Shown one piece after another: positions 17,306 to 25,526 of a stretch of DNA of 64,000 nt (position 1 is the stretch's first letter; each line of letters begins with the position of its first letter). The DNA is taken from positions 1 to 64,000 of the forward strand of contig CAZKPB010000006.1 of assembly GCA_964554535.1 (NCBI GenBank), written 5' to 3'. The position numbers and the translations under genes were made by a program. Source of the stretch: DMER64 sp964554535 (GTDB taxonomy: Bacteria; Bacteroidota; Bacteroidia; Bacteroidales; UBA932). The notes below the pieces were generated by a model. That model had not been told where the DNA came from, did not search any database, and saw nothing but the letters and a program-made list of their open reading frames with translations.

Positions 17306-18217
17306 CTAACGCACGTTTTTCATTTGTTGTCTGATCATTTTGGCCACCGTAGTATTGGCTCCGTGTCCGGGTTTGAAAGCGGTCACTTCTGCATTGATAC
17401 GCGTACCCGCCAACATAAGGTCTCCCAAAAGGTCCAGTGTTTTGTGACGTACACACTCATTGGGAAATCTCAAGCCCAAATGGTTAAGGTAGCCTTTCTG
17501 CACTTTGATTTGCGGTTTGTTGAAAATCTGACGGAGCAATTCCAGTTCTTCTTCCGATACTTCTTTTTCCGCAATCACCAGAGCATTGTCCAAATCACCG
17601 CCCTTGACCAAATTATGTCTGTAAAGATATAATACTTCATGCAAAAAGACAAAAGTCCTGCAAGGGGCAATGTCAGTCACATAATTTATCTGCGAATCAA
17701 ACAGCATTTGCTGGCAGCCCAGCACTTCCGAGTTGAAGTCAATGGTCACATGGGCACTGAAACCGTCAGCGGGAATTACTTCTATGTGGGTCCCGGTATG
17801 TTGATCGGAAAAAATAATCGGTTCAGAGAGTGTGTATATTCTCCGTGGGGCTGACTGGGGCTGCGTACCGACCAACGTAATGGCTTCCACAAAAGGTTTG
17901 GCACTTCCGTCCAATATGGGCACTTCCCAGCCGCTCAGTTGCACTATGGCGTTGTCAATCCCCATTCCGTAAAACGCGGACATGAGATGTTCAAGTGTGC
18001 TGATTTTTATATTGTCGTGACACAACACCGTGCCGCGCGCCGTATCTATCACGTAATCGGCCAGTGCTTCAATGGCAGGTTCTCCGGGGAGGTCAGTCCG
18101 TTGAAACCATATCCCGGTATTTGCCGGCGCCGGACAAATTTTCAAGTCCGCCCTCATTCCCGAGTGAAGACCTACTCCACTGAAATAGAGCTCTTTTGCT
18201 AAAGTTTGTTGATTCAT
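17306..18217 (-). CDS. lpxC: UDP-3-O-acyl-GlcNAc deacetylase, without FabZ domain
   Basis: Zinc deacetylase for the committed step of lipid A synthesis. It has 303 residues. Visible sites: STLEHLMSA (first zinc His), RFPNECVRHKTLDLLGDL (second His and Asp ligand) and KPGHGANTT (catalytic His). In Bacteroides and Porphyromonas this gene is usually a LpxC/FabZ fusion of about 460 residues; here the protein stops soon after the LpxC domain, and lpxA begins 18 bp later. I see no FabZ remnant in any frame in the gap. It overlaps the lpxD stop by 1 base (TAATG). Confidence 0.95.
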   Translation of the reverse strand: MNQQTLAKELYFSGVGLHSGMRADLKICPAPANTGIWFQRTDLPGEPAIEALADYVIDTARGTVLCHDNIKISTLEHLMSAFYGMGIDNAIVQLSGWEVPILDGSAKPFVEAITLVGTQPQSAPRRIYTLSEPIIFSDQHTGTHIEVIPADGFSAHVTIDFNSEVLGCQQMLFDSQINYVTDIAPCRTFVFLHEVLYLYRHNLVKGGDLDNALVIAEKEVSEEELELLRQIFNKPQIKVQKGYLNHLGLRFPNECVRHKTLDLLGDLMLAGTRINAEVTAFKPGHGANTTVAKMIRQQMKNVR

Positions 18218-19203
18218 TATTTTTGTCTGGCAGCTTTTCTGAATAAGGCGTAAGCCTTAAAATATTCCCTATGGTCAATGGCGGGGGTTCCAAAAAGAAC
18301 GGCATCGGGACCTTTGACAGCGCCCACTATACCGGCCTGAGCTCCCACCTGGGTGCCATCGGCCACTTCAAGATGCCCTGCAATACCCACTTGACCTCCT
18401 ATCATACAATGTTTTCCCACTTTGGATGAACCGGCTATTCCGGTTTGAGCAGCTATCACGGTATTTTCTCCTATCTCCACATTATGGGCCACCTGTATGT
18501 GATTATCCAGTTTGACTCCCTTATGTATGAGCGTGGTGCCCATGGTCGCACGGTCTATGGTCGTGTTGGCACCCACTTCCACATTGTCTTCCAATGTGAC
18601 TATGCCGGTTTGCGGTATCTTTTTGTAACTGCCGTCATCTGCAGGGGCAAAACCAAAACCGTCCGCTCCAATAACAGCATTCGCGTGAATAATGCAATTT
18701 TCACCAATAACACACCCGTGATAGATTTTAACTCCGGGATATAAAATGGAATTGGCTCCAATAGTCACGTCCTCTCCAATGTACACCTGAGGATACAGCT
18801 GCACGCCGTTGCCAATACGGGCGCGGGGAGAAACATAGGTATGAGCCCCTATGTATACTTTACGGCCAATTTTTGCCTTGCGCGACACGTAGACGGGAAA
18901 TTCGCGACCCTTCTTTTTTTTGGCCTGGATAAACAGTGCCAGCGCCTGGGCAATGGCCTGATAGGCATCGGGCACCTTGACCAATGTGACCTTTAGTTCC
19001 TGTGCAGGGACAAAAGAATCATTCACCAAAACTACTGAAGCTTTGGTAGAATATATATAATGCTCGTATTTGGGATTTGCCAGAAAACACAATGACCCTG
19101 TTTTTCCTTGCTCTATGCGGGCTGCGGCACGAACTATTGTATTTGGGTCGCCTACTACCTGTCCGTGCAGTTGCTCGGCTAAAAATCCCGCCGTCAATTC
19201 CAT
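18217..19203 (-). CDS. lpxD: UDP-3-O-acyl-glucosamine N-acyltransferase
   Basis: Third step of lipid A synthesis: N-acylation of UDP-3-O-acyl-glucosamine. It has 328 residues: an N-terminal uridine-binding domain (IEQGKTGSLCFLANPKYEHY), a long hexapeptide beta-helix, the catalytic His area IQVAHNVEIGENTVI and a short C-terminal helix. It is the first gene of the lpxD-lpxC-lpxA-wbqC run. The 5' end faces nusA across a 176-bp intergenic stretch; no clear promoter box is seen for it there. Confidence 0.95.
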   Translation of the reverse strand: MELTAGFLAEQLHGQVVGDPNTIVRAAARIEQGKTGSLCFLANPKYEHYIYSTKASVVLVNDSFVPAQELKVTLVKVPDAYQAIAQALALFIQAKKKKGREFPVYVSRKAKIGRKVYIGAHTYVSPRARIGNGVQLYPQVYIGEDVTIGANSILYPGVKIYHGCVIGENCIIHANAVIGADGFGFAPADDGSYKKIPQTGIVTLEDNVEVGANTTIDRATMGTTLIHKGVKLDNHIQVAHNVEIGENTVIAAQTGIAGSSKVGKHCMIGGQVGIAGHLEVADGTQVGAQAGIVGAVKGPDAVLFGTPAIDHREYFKAYALFRKAARQK

Positions 19204-19278
19204 AATTCAGTTTTAGATTCCAATTTTCCTGCAAATTTCGCTCCATTTAATGAATAAATCAAAAAAGCCGGAAAATAT

Positions 19279-19309
19279 TTTGTAAAACAAGCTAAAAAGT
19301 ATACATTTG
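19279..19309 (+). promoter_or_regulatory. Bacteroidota promoter for nusA-infB
   Basis: TTTG at 19279-19282, a 19-bp spacer, and TACATTTG at 19302-19309. This is a full match to the -33/-7 arrangement. Transcription should begin near 19313-19318. Confidence 0.75.
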
Positions 19310-19330
19310 CAGGCGATTAGGAACACGTGT

Positions 19331-19354
19331 AAGAGGACGGAAGTCCTCTTTTTT
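19331..19354 (+). terminator. Terminator-like hairpin in the nusA leader
   Basis: A perfect 8-bp stem (19331-19338 with 19343-19350) closed by a GGAA loop and followed at once by T residues (19349-19354). It lies about 15-40 bases after the predicted transcription start and 26 bp before the nusA ATG, so it is placed as an attenuator for nusA-infB, not as a terminator for lpxD, which is on the other strand. Confidence 0.8.
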
Positions 19355-19379
19355 ATTACTTACAATTAAAAAAACCATA

Positions 19380-20624
19380 ATGGAAGGGTTAAATCTTATT
19401 AGCACTTTTGCCGAATTCAAAGAATTAAAGAACATTGACCGCCCTACAATGATGAGCGTTCTGGAAGATGTTTTCCGCTCTCAACTTGCCAAAATGTACG
19501 GGTCTGCGGATAATTTTTCTATAATTATCAACATAGACAAAGGTGACTTTGAGATCTGGCGTAACCGGGTAGTGGTAGAGAAGGTAGAAGACCCCAACAC
19601 GCAAATTTCTTTGAAAGAAGTCTCAAAAATTGATGATTCCTATGAGATTGGAGAAGATTATGCAGAAGAGGTAAAACTTTCCGAATTCGGACGCCGCGGC
19701 ATATTGACACTTCGTCAGAATCTGGCAGGCCGTATAATGGATATTGAAAAAGCCAACGTTTATACTAAATATCTGGAACACGTCGGTGAAATTTTGGTGG
19801 GAGAAGTGTACCAGGTATGGAAAAAGGAAGTGCTTGTACTGGATGAAGACGGCAACGAACTGCTGCTTCCAAAAGCAGAACAGATTCCCAGCGACTACTT
19901 CCGCAAGGGGGACACGGTACGCGCCGTGGTTTCCAGCGTGGAAATGAAAAACAACTCGCCGGTGGTTATCCTGTCACGCACCTCACCCAAATTTCTGGAA
20001 CGTCTGTTTGAACAGGACGTACCCGAGATTTACGACGGACTTATCACCATCAAGAAGATTGTCCGCATCCCGGGCGAACGCGCCAAAGTGGCGGTGGAAT
20101 CTTATGATGACCGCATTGACCCGGTAGGCGCCTGCGTAGGAGTCAAGGGGTCGCGTATCCACGGTATTGTCCGCGAACTGCGCAACGAGAACATTGACAT
20201 CATCAACTGGACCACCAACCCGCAACTGCTTATCCAGCGTGCTTTGAGTCCCGCCAAAGTTTCTTCCATCAAGATAGATGAAGAAGCCAAACATGTAGGT
20301 GTTTACCTGAAACCCTCAGAAGTGTCTCTGGCCATTGGCAAGGGCGGTTCCAACATAAAACTGGCCGGTATGCTCATTGGCTATGAAATTGACGTATACA
20401 GAGAAGTGGAAGAAGACGAAGAAGACGTGATGCTGGACGAATTCAACGATGAAATTGAACAGTGGATCATTGACGCCCTCAAGGGTATGGGTTGCGATAC
20501 CGCCAAGAGTGTATTGGCCATCCCCATCCCGGAAATTGTAAAACGGGCCGACCTGGAAGAAGAACAGGCTGCGGAGGTAGTCCGCATTTTACGTTCGGAA
20601 TTTGAAAACGATAACAAAGAATAA
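19380..20624 (+). CDS. nusA: Transcription termination/antitermination factor NusA
   Basis: RNA-polymerase-bound factor for pausing, termination and antitermination. It has 414 residues: N-terminal domain with the conserved MMSVLEDVFRSQL, an S1 domain (about 130-200, GEILVGEVYQVWK), KH1 (DPVGACVGVKGSRI) and KH2 (SLAIGKGGSNIKLA), then a short acidic tail (EEDEEDVMLDEFNDE) with one helical repeat. Usually rimP precedes it; here the leader is only 176 bp from lpxD and holds no rimP. infB follows after 17 bp. Confidence 0.95.
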   Translation: MEGLNLISTFAEFKELKNIDRPTMMSVLEDVFRSQLAKMYGSADNFSIIINIDKGDFEIWRNRVVVEKVEDPNTQISLKEVSKIDDSYEIGEDYAEEVKLSEFGRRGILTLRQNLAGRIMDIEKANVYTKYLEHVGEILVGEVYQVWKKEVLVLDEDGNELLLPKAEQIPSDYFRKGDTVRAVVSSVEMKNNSPVVILSRTSPKFLERLFEQDVPEIYDGLITIKKIVRIPGERAKVAVESYDDRIDPVGACVGVKGSRIHGIVRELRNENIDIINWTTNPQLLIQRALSPAKVSSIKIDEEAKHVGVYLKPSEVSLAIGKGGSNIKLAGMLIGYEIDVYREVEEDEEDVMLDEFNDEIEQWIIDALKGMGCDTAKSVLAIPIPEIVKRADLEEEQAAEVVRILRSEFENDNKE

Positions 20625-20630
20625 GCTATA

Positions 20631-20636
20631 AGGAGG
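20631..20636 (+). promoter_or_regulatory. Strong Shine-Dalgarno (AGGAGG) of infB
   Basis: Six-base SD match 5 bp before the infB ATG at 20642, within the 17-bp nusA-infB gap. It fixes the infB start. Confidence 0.7.
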
Positions 20637-20641
20637 ATAAT

Positions 20642-23572
20642 ATGTCGGATAACCAAGGAATAAGAATTAGTAAAGTTTTAAAGGAATTTAACATTGGTAT
20701 GGGCACCCTGGCTGACTTTCTCAAAAAGAAAGGTATAGAAGTGGACGGCTCACCCAACAGTAAAATTTCCGAAGAAGCGTGCGCGCTTGTTGAAAAAGAA
20801 TTTGGTAAAGAGGTGATCTTGAAAGAACAATCCAAAAAGATTATTCTAAAAGTGAAAGATCTCACGTCGAGTAACGAAGAAGAACCCCGCGAGAGTGCCC
20901 CTGCCGCAACGGTAACGCCTGCTGCTAATCCTGCTTCCTCAAAAGTTTCCGCACCCATGCACGCTCCCGCGGCTACACAAAAGCCCGAGCCCGCCCCCGT
21001 TTCTGCCCCGGCACCGGCTCCCCACCCGCAGGAACCCGTCCGTAAGGCGGTTCCCCAGCCGCAACCCGTAGCGGAGCCTGTTATGGAAAAACCGACCCCC
21101 GCACCGGCCCCCGCCGCACCGGATCGCGCGCCGCAGGCCTCGGCCGTTACAGAAAAAGTGATGCCCCAGGCAGAACAAGGACCTACAGTTTTAGGAAAAA
21201 TTGACCTTAATCAATTTAACAAGCCAAAAAAGGCTCCTGCTGCTATTACCACCCCGGTTACGCCGGATAGAACCGAACGTCCCGCGCGCAAACCGGAACA
21301 AAGACCGAAACAAAGACAGGAACACACCCCGCTCAAACCCGTGGAACCTTACGCACATCAACAAGAGTCGCCCCTGAACGACCATAAGACTGAGCCGCTT
21401 CCAAAGCCTCAACATATTGAAACAGAAGTTGAAAAGCTGGCAGGGCCCAAGATTACCGGACAGATTGACCTGTCCCAGTTTGACAAGAAAAAACCTGCCG
21501 AGAATCATCAGGAAAAGCAAAAAGGCAAACGCGAACGCATCCAGAAACCCCAACAGCGGGTAGACGTGAACAAAGTGACACCGCAGCAGAAGCAGCGGCC
21601 CAACAATAATAACAACGATAACAGGAAACGCAACACCAAGGATCGTTACAAACCGGTACGTGTCGAGGTGGATGAAGACGCCATCCAGAAGCAGATAAAG
21701 GAGACCTATGCCCGAATGACCGAAGGAAAGGGAAAGACCAAAGGCTCTAAACACCGTCGTGAAAAGCGTGACATTGTCAGCCAACGTATGGAAGCCGAAC
21801 AGGAACGCAAGGAAATGGAAAGCAACATACTCAAAGTAACGGAGTTTGTGACGGTGAACGAGTTGGCCACCATGATGGAGGTCTCTGTGGTAAAGGTTAT
21901 TGAAGCTTGCATGAACCTGGGACTCATGGTCTCCATAAATCAGCGTCTTGACGCGGAAGCCATGGTGCTGGTGGCAGAAGATTTCGGATTCCAGGTGGAA
22001 TTTGTCACGGCCGAATTACATGAATCCATACAACAGGAAGTAGACGATCCCGATGACCTGGTGGAACGTCCCCCCATCATTACCGTCATGGGACACGTAG
22101 ACCACGGGAAGACCTCCCTGTTGGACTACATCCGCAGTTCCAACGTCATAGCGGGAGAAGCCGGCGGGATTACCCAGCATATAGGCGCCTACAGCGTACG
22201 GCTGGAAAACGGACGGCTCATCACCTTCCTGGATACCCCCGGTCACGAAGCCTTTACCGCCATGCGTGCCCGCGGTGCCAAGATTACCGACCTGGTGATC
22301 ATTATTGTGGCGGCTGACGACGCCATAATGCCGCAAACCGTGGAAGCCATCAACCACTCCATAGCTGCCGGTGTACCTATGGTTTTTGCCATCAACAAAA
22401 TAGACAAACCGGGAGCCAATCCCGAACGCATCCGCGAACAATTGGCCAATATGAATATTCTGGTGGAAGACTGGGGTGGCAAATACCAATGTCAGGAAAT
22501 CTCGGCCAAAAAGGGTACCAACGTGGACAAGTTGTTGGAAAAAGTCCTTCTGGAAGCCGATCTGCTGGAACTCAAAGCCAATCCCAAGCGGCTCGCCAAC
22601 GGTACCATCATTGAATCCTCCCTGGACAAGGGCCGAGGCTATCTGGCAACCATTATGGTACAGAACGGCACCCTGCGCCCCGGAGACATTATGCTCAGCG
22701 GTACCTGCTCGGGCAAAGTACGGGCTATGTTCAACGTCCGCGGACAAAAAATCACGGAGGCCGGCCCCTCCACCCCTGTATCGGTACTGGGCCTCAACGG
22801 GGCTCCGGCGGCCGGTGAATTGTTCAACGTAATGGCCGATGAAAAAGAGGCGCGTGAAATGGCTGCCAAACGCGAACAACTGATGCGCATCCAGGAAATG
22901 CGCGCCACACCCCACGTGACCCTTGAAGAAATCGGTCGTCGTCTGGCCATTGGCAACTTCCAGGAATTGAACATTATCCTCAAGGCAGACGTGGACGGCT
23001 CTGTAGAAGCCCTGTCCGACTCTCTGATCAAACTCTCCACAGAAGAAATTCAGGTGAAGGTCATCCACAAGGCAGTGGGTGCCATATCCGAAACTGATAT
23101 TTTGCTGGCCGCCGCCTCCAATGCCATCATCATCGGCTTCCAGGTACGTCCTTCTTCTGCCGCCCGCAAACTGGCAGAAAAAGAAAAGATTGAAATCCGT
23201 CTGTACTCCGTGATTTACGATGCCATTGAAGAAGTCAAGAGCGGTATTGAAGGGATGCTTGCACCGGAAGAAAAAGAAGAAATCACCTCTACCGTGGAAG
23301 TACGCGAGACCTTCAAGATATCCAAGGTGGGCACCATTGCCGGCTGTATGGTAAAAGAAGGAAAGATTGTACGCAACGCCAGTGTGCGCGTGATACGGGA
23401 CGGCATTGTGGTCTACACCGGCACGCTGGGGTCACTCAAACGCTTTAAGGATGACGTCAAAGAAGTGGCCGCCGGCTTTGACTGCGGTCTGAACATCAAC
23501 GGCTACAACGACATCAAGATTGGAGACGTCATTGAGTCGTACAACATTGTGGAAATCAAACGCAAACTGTAA
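20642..23572 (+). CDS. infB: Translation initiation factor IF-2
   Basis: GTPase that places initiator tRNA on the ribosome. It has 976 residues. Residues 1-55 form an IF2-N domain; 80-185 are a Pro/Ala-rich linker; a motif of the form G-x-I-D-L-x-Q-F-x-K occurs twice (near 187 and 276); a basic Gln/Asn/Lys-rich stretch follows; a second IF2-N domain lies near 395-450. The G domain begins with GHVDHGKT (484-491), then DTPGHEAF and NKID, followed by domains II, III and C2 (SVEALSDSLIKLS, KVGTIAGCMV). It ends 1 bp before the convergent DoxX-type gene. Confidence 0.97.
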   Translation: MSDNQGIRISKVLKEFNIGMGTLADFLKKKGIEVDGSPNSKISEEACALVEKEFGKEVILKEQSKKIILKVKDLTSSNEEEPRESAPAATVTPAANPASSKVSAPMHAPAATQKPEPAPVSAPAPAPHPQEPVRKAVPQPQPVAEPVMEKPTPAPAPAAPDRAPQASAVTEKVMPQAEQGPTVLGKIDLNQFNKPKKAPAAITTPVTPDRTERPARKPEQRPKQRQEHTPLKPVEPYAHQQESPLNDHKTEPLPKPQHIETEVEKLAGPKITGQIDLSQFDKKKPAENHQEKQKGKRERIQKPQQRVDVNKVTPQQKQRPNNNNNDNRKRNTKDRYKPVRVEVDEDAIQKQIKETYARMTEGKGKTKGSKHRREKRDIVSQRMEAEQERKEMESNILKVTEFVTVNELATMMEVSVVKVIEACMNLGLMVSINQRLDAEAMVLVAEDFGFQVEFVTAELHESIQQEVDDPDDLVERPPIITVMGHVDHGKTSLLDYIRSSNVIAGEAGGITQHIGAYSVRLENGRLITFLDTPGHEAFTAMRARGAKITDLVIIIVAADDAIMPQTVEAINHSIAAGVPMVFAINKIDKPGANPERIREQLANMNILVEDWGGKYQCQEISAKKGTNVDKLLEKVLLEADLLELKANPKRLANGTIIESSLDKGRGYLATIMVQNGTLRPGDIMLSGTCSGKVRAMFNVRGQKITEAGPSTPVSVLGLNGAPAAGELFNVMADEKEAREMAAKREQLMRIQEMRATPHVTLEEIGRRLAIGNFQELNIILKADVDGSVEALSDSLIKLSTEEIQVKVIHKAVGAISETDILLAAASNAIIIGFQVRPSSAARKLAEKEKIEIRLYSVIYDAIEEVKSGIEGMLAPEEKEEITSTVEVRETFKISKVGTIAGCMVKEGKIVRNASVRVIRDGIVVYTGTLGSLKRFKDDVKEVAAGFDCGLNINGYNDIKIGDVIESYNIVEIKRKL

Positions 23573-23573
23573 G

Positions 23574-24812
23574 TTACTCGTGCCTTACGGGACGCGTAAA
23601 CCAGAACCCTTTACGCAAAAGGAAAATAGCCAGCAGCAAACCTGCAACCACTATTTCCACTACCAAACGCTGATGGATCCGGAAATTGGCCGTTGCCAGT
23701 TCCGGATCTTCGTTTATAAAGGTTTCCCATTTTTCGAGTGAGGGTACATCACGCCAGGCATATTTAGCCATCACGGTGCCATCGCGGACCACCAGCATTC
23801 CGGGCGTGGAACGCACCATGGTCAAAGCGGTCTTGCGGTCCACCAGATAGACCGGCATATCCTCCAGAGAAGCTGCTTCCAGCACAGGAGCCATCGCTTC
23901 ACGCGACACGGCGCTCCATACATAATACGGACGGCCGTTGTCGCGGCACTCCCGCACCAAAGGTTCAAAAACGCCCAGCGTCTGTGCCGTAAGGCCCTGT
24001 TCTGAAGTAACTACCAATACCAATGCGGTTTGCGGGTTGGAAAAAAGCATATCGGTGCCATTGGTACCGTCCGGTGCGGTCAGGGAAAAATCCTGCAATT
24101 TGTGGCGTACACCGGTAGGAATTTCCCGGGTAAGGGCTTCTTCAAAAACCCACGTGGAATCCGGAAGATTCTCGGCATCAAAAATTTCTTTGACACCGTC
24201 TTTGCTGTAAATCAATTGGGTCTGATACGTAAATTCCGGGGCCGTACGCGCTTCTTCCAGTAAAGCAGGAACAGAGTTGCCCACCCTGAATCCCATGAAG
24301 TCTATCAGGGGCAGGTGACGGTAGCAGTATACGGACAGGAAGAGGGCTGCCGCCGCAAAAAGACCGCATACAGGCCATTCAGCCCAACCCGTGCTCACAG
24401 GGGGAGTCCGTTTGCGTTGCAAAAACAAAATGAGCGTAAAAGGCCAGAACACCAGATTCTTGATAAAGGTTTGCCAATTGGTGAGTTTGAGGGCCTCGCC
24501 AAAACAACCGCAATCACTTACCGGATTGTACAGTGCCAGATAAAGGGTCAGCAGAGTAAAAAAACTCATAAAAAGAAATACGCCCCAGGCCGTCAATTGC
24601 TTGCGAAAATCCAACAGCAACATCACTCCCAACATACATTCCAAAAGGTCACGCACCACCCCGGCCAACATAGACAGAGGCAACAGAAAATCCAGACCAA
24701 ATGCGCGCAGGTACTCGGAAATAACCAACGAAGAACCCACAGGGTCAATTATCTTGACAAAGCCGGAAAACAAAAAAAGGCAACCTATTAACAGACGGGC
24801 AAATTTTCTCAT
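23574..24812 (-). CDS. BT_3928-like DoxX/MauE membrane protein with thioredoxin-like domain
   Basis: A 412-residue inner-membrane protein. The N-terminal 150 residues hold four helices of the DoxX/MauE type (RLLIGCLFLFSGFVKIIDPVG at the start, SDCGCFGEAL between helices three and four). A fifth segment lies near 150-165. The C-terminal half (about 215-370) is a thioredoxin-like fold by pattern (FSLTAPDG, TALVLVVTSEQG) but has no CxxC, and a final helix ends the protein. It resembles the Bacteroidales family BT_3928; the function is unknown, a role in redox or quinone handling is suggested only by the DoxX fold. It overlaps tmk by 4 bp (ATGA). Confidence 0.82.
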   Translation of the reverse strand: MRKFARLLIGCLFLFSGFVKIIDPVGSSLVISEYLRAFGLDFLLPLSMLAGVVRDLLECMLGVMLLLDFRKQLTAWGVFLFMSFFTLLTLYLALYNPVSDCGCFGEALKLTNWQTFIKNLVFWPFTLILFLQRKRTPPVSTGWAEWPVCGLFAAAALFLSVYCYRHLPLIDFMGFRVGNSVPALLEEARTAPEFTYQTQLIYSKDGVKEIFDAENLPDSTWVFEEALTREIPTGVRHKLQDFSLTAPDGTNGTDMLFSNPQTALVLVVTSEQGLTAQTLGVFEPLVRECRDNGRPYYVWSAVSREAMAPVLEAASLEDMPVYLVDRKTALTMVRSTPGMLVVRDGTVMAKYAWRDVPSLEKWETFINEDPELATANFRIHQRLVVEIVVAGLLLAIFLLRKGFWFTRPVRHE

Positions 24813-25477
24813 TTAATGTAGGTTATGATACGTTCAAATATAGTTTTCCAGTCCGCCATATTTCCGTTGGCATCCGCGCAGGGAACGGTGCGGAAGGTAA
24901 CGTCACGGCGGCTCTGCTCCAGATAGACGCTGCGAACTTTCTGCTGAAAGTCGACAGAGGCTTCGTGAATGTCCTGTTTTCCTTGCAAATACTCTCGGTC
25001 TTGTCCCTGACGTGTTCCCCCAAGTTTGGCAGCCACAAATTGCAGCGGGACATCCAGAAAAAGATTCAGGTCAGGACGGGGTATCTTGAAGTAATGGTAC
25101 TCGGTTTCAAAAATCCATTGGGCCAAGGCGGTGCGCGCCTCAAGAGTAGGCAGTTTGGCTCCCTGGAAAGCCACGTTGGAATATACGTAACGGTCCAGCA
25201 GTACCACATGGCCCAGGTCAAGCCATTGCTTCAACTGAGGGGCAATCTCGCTGCGGTTGCCGGCAAAAAGCAGGGCTACCAGGTAAGGGTCCACCGTATC
25301 TATGGCACCGCAATCTCCACGCAGAAAACGGGCAATAAGTTCTCCGTACACCGGAGTGTCATAACGCGGAAAATGCATAAACTGCACTTTTTTGTCACGT
25401 TGGGTGAAATACGTCTCCAACGCCCTCAACTGGGTGGATTTTCCGGCTCCATCCAAGCCTTCCAAAACAATAAACAT
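24809..25477 (-). CDS. tmk: Thymidylate kinase
   Basis: Phosphorylates dTMP to dTDP. It has 222 residues from the ATG at 25477. The P-loop EGLDGAGKST lies at 6-15, the DRY motif (LLDRYVYSNVAFQ) near 95, and the lid region (GGTRQGQDREYLQGK) near 155. A TTG at 25486 would add three residues; the ATG sits directly against the FIVLEG strand, so I prefer it. The TMP-binding part (FPRYDTPVYGELIARFL, DPYLVALLFAGNR) looks like the subtype found in some Firmicutes rather than the E. coli type; that is from memory. It is translationally coupled to the DoxX-type gene by an ATGA overlap. Confidence 0.88.
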   Translation of the reverse strand: MFIVLEGLDGAGKSTQLRALETYFTQRDKKVQFMHFPRYDTPVYGELIARFLRGDCGAIDTVDPYLVALLFAGNRSEIAPQLKQWLDLGHVVLLDRYVYSNVAFQGAKLPTLEARTALAQWIFETEYHYFKIPRPDLNLFLDVPLQFVAAKLGGTRQGQDREYLQGKQDIHEASVDFQQKVRSVYLEQSRRDVTFRTVPCADANGNMADWKTIFERIITYIK

Positions 25478-25483
25478 AGATGA

Positions 25484-25491
25484 CAAATATA
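25484..25491 (-). promoter_or_regulatory. Putative -7 box (TATATTTG) for tmk
   Basis: Minus-strand TAnnTTTG match that ends 6 bp before the tmk ATG (25477). The leader would be close to zero length. Confidence 0.5.
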
Positions 25492-25514
25492 ACTATTTTC
25501 CAAAAGGCTTTAGC

Positions 25515-25522
25515 TACATTTG
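25515..25522 (+). promoter_or_regulatory. Putative -7 box (TACATTTG) for folP
   Basis: TAnnTTTG match ending 4 bp before the first folP ATG (25527) and 19 bp before the second (25542). If transcription begins 4-9 bp after the box, the mRNA would be leaderless or would use the second ATG. Confidence 0.55.
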
Positions 25523-25526
25523 CAAT

